DNA from: Modestobacter excelsi
GTDB lineage: Bacteria > Actinomycetota > Actinomycetes > Mycobacteriales > Geodermatophilaceae
Direction: 5' to 3'
DNA: 64,000 bases
NCBI RefSeq assembly: GCF_005930495.1
Contig: NZ_SJEX01000012.1
Location: 1 to 64,000, forward strand
The notes below the pieces were generated by a model. That model searched no databases. It was not told the DNA's origin and saw only the letters and a list, made by a program, of their open reading frames with translations. Positions 63,854-64,000 of this stretch are shown here, one piece after another. The stretch's first letter is position 1. Each line of letters starts with the position of its first letter. The position numbers and the translations under genes are program-made.

Positions 63854-64000
63854 TTGCCCCGCGCCCTGCTCGCGCTCGCCATCGGTGCCTTCGGCATCGG
63901 CACCACCGAGTTCGTGGTGATGGGCATGCTGCCCCAGATCGCCAACGGGCTGGACGTCTCCGTCATGGCGGTCGGGCTGCTGATCTCCGCCTACGCCATC
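63854..64000 (+). CDS. MFS transporter, 5' part only (cut by window end)
   Basis: From TTG 63854, preceded by GAGGAG, the frame reads LPRALLALAIGAFGIGTTEF and then VVMGMLPQIANGLDVSV with a second helix. This is the classic start of DHA1-type MFS proteins of the AraJ/YdhP group (sugar or drug efflux). Only 49 residues are in the window. Confidence 0.85.
   Translation, partial: MPRALLALAIGAFGIGTTEFVVMGMLPQIANGLDVSVMAVGLLISAYAI

Overview
The window is very GC-rich, densely packed chromosomal DNA. The protein set points to an actinobacterium, most likely of the family Geodermatophilaceae (Blastococcus, Modestobacter or Geodermatophilus type). The signs are mycothiol-dependent-type enzymes, PucR-controlled proline catabolism, a heme oxygenase plus bacteriophytochrome with a SpoIIE phosphatase output, a Trp-rich S8 peptidase, and the block ClpS / DUF2017 / mec / cysO / cysM / murI / cyclic-nucleotide-type metallohydrolase, which parallels M. 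tuberculosis Rv1330c-Rv1339. The genus is inference; no rRNA is present. One RNA gene was found, tRNA-Leu(TAG).

Layout. Bases 1-10,000 are an eroded accessory zone: two IS3-type orfA remnants, a truncated hemerythrin gene, a flavin oxidoreductase with two frameshifts inside an otherwise intact operon, a divergent SARP regulator fused to a catalytically dead alpha/beta-hydrolase domain, a MarR gene with a palindromic operator, and a GAF-ANTAR gene with an internal deletion. Bases 10-17 kb hold an enoyl-CoA hydratase, an MFS exporter, gluconokinase and the proline catabolic genes (pruA, putB) with a divergent PucR regulator. Bases 17-25 kb hold a photosensory pair (bphO-bphP/SpoIIE), a flavin monooxygenase, an MTHFR-like protein, a MEDS/HATPase anti-sigma-type protein and idi. 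Bases 25-35 kb hold hydrolases, an epimerase, an acyl-CoA dehydrogenase, an aldo/keto reductase, an EAL protein, a TetR regulator, a csoR/copA chimera and tRNA-Leu. Bases 35-44 kb hold rdgB-rph, YjbQ, Bcp, 6-phosphogluconate dehydrogenase, a secreted subtilase and a GGDEF-EAL protein. Bases 44-57 kb hold a LigD-type polymerase, the murI-cysM-cysO-mec block, clpS, pncB-pncA, serB and ctaD. Bases 57-64 kb hold an rRNA methyltransferase, a metallophosphoesterase, a DHA2 exporter, a CDF transporter, an M23 peptidase, a zinc alcohol dehydrogenase and the start of another MFS gene.

The most interesting structural signal is non-coding. A family of roughly 60-bp palindromic elements (seven good copies plus one degenerate) lies immediately after stop codons, always in the same polarity relative to the gene it follows. 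The paired arms differ between copies but change together, so a hairpin is being preserved. A second, shorter palindrome family sits in two intercistronic gaps. A third, composite palindrome array with tandem heptamers lies between two convergent genes at 30.2-30.4 kb.

Functionally, many genes sense the environment: light (bacteriophytochrome), c-di-GMP turnover (an EAL protein and a GGDEF-EAL protein) and possibly sigma-factor partner switching (a SpoIIE phosphatase and a HATPase protein 4 kb apart). The rest is central metabolism: pentose phosphate, proline, NAD salvage, cysteine and serine.
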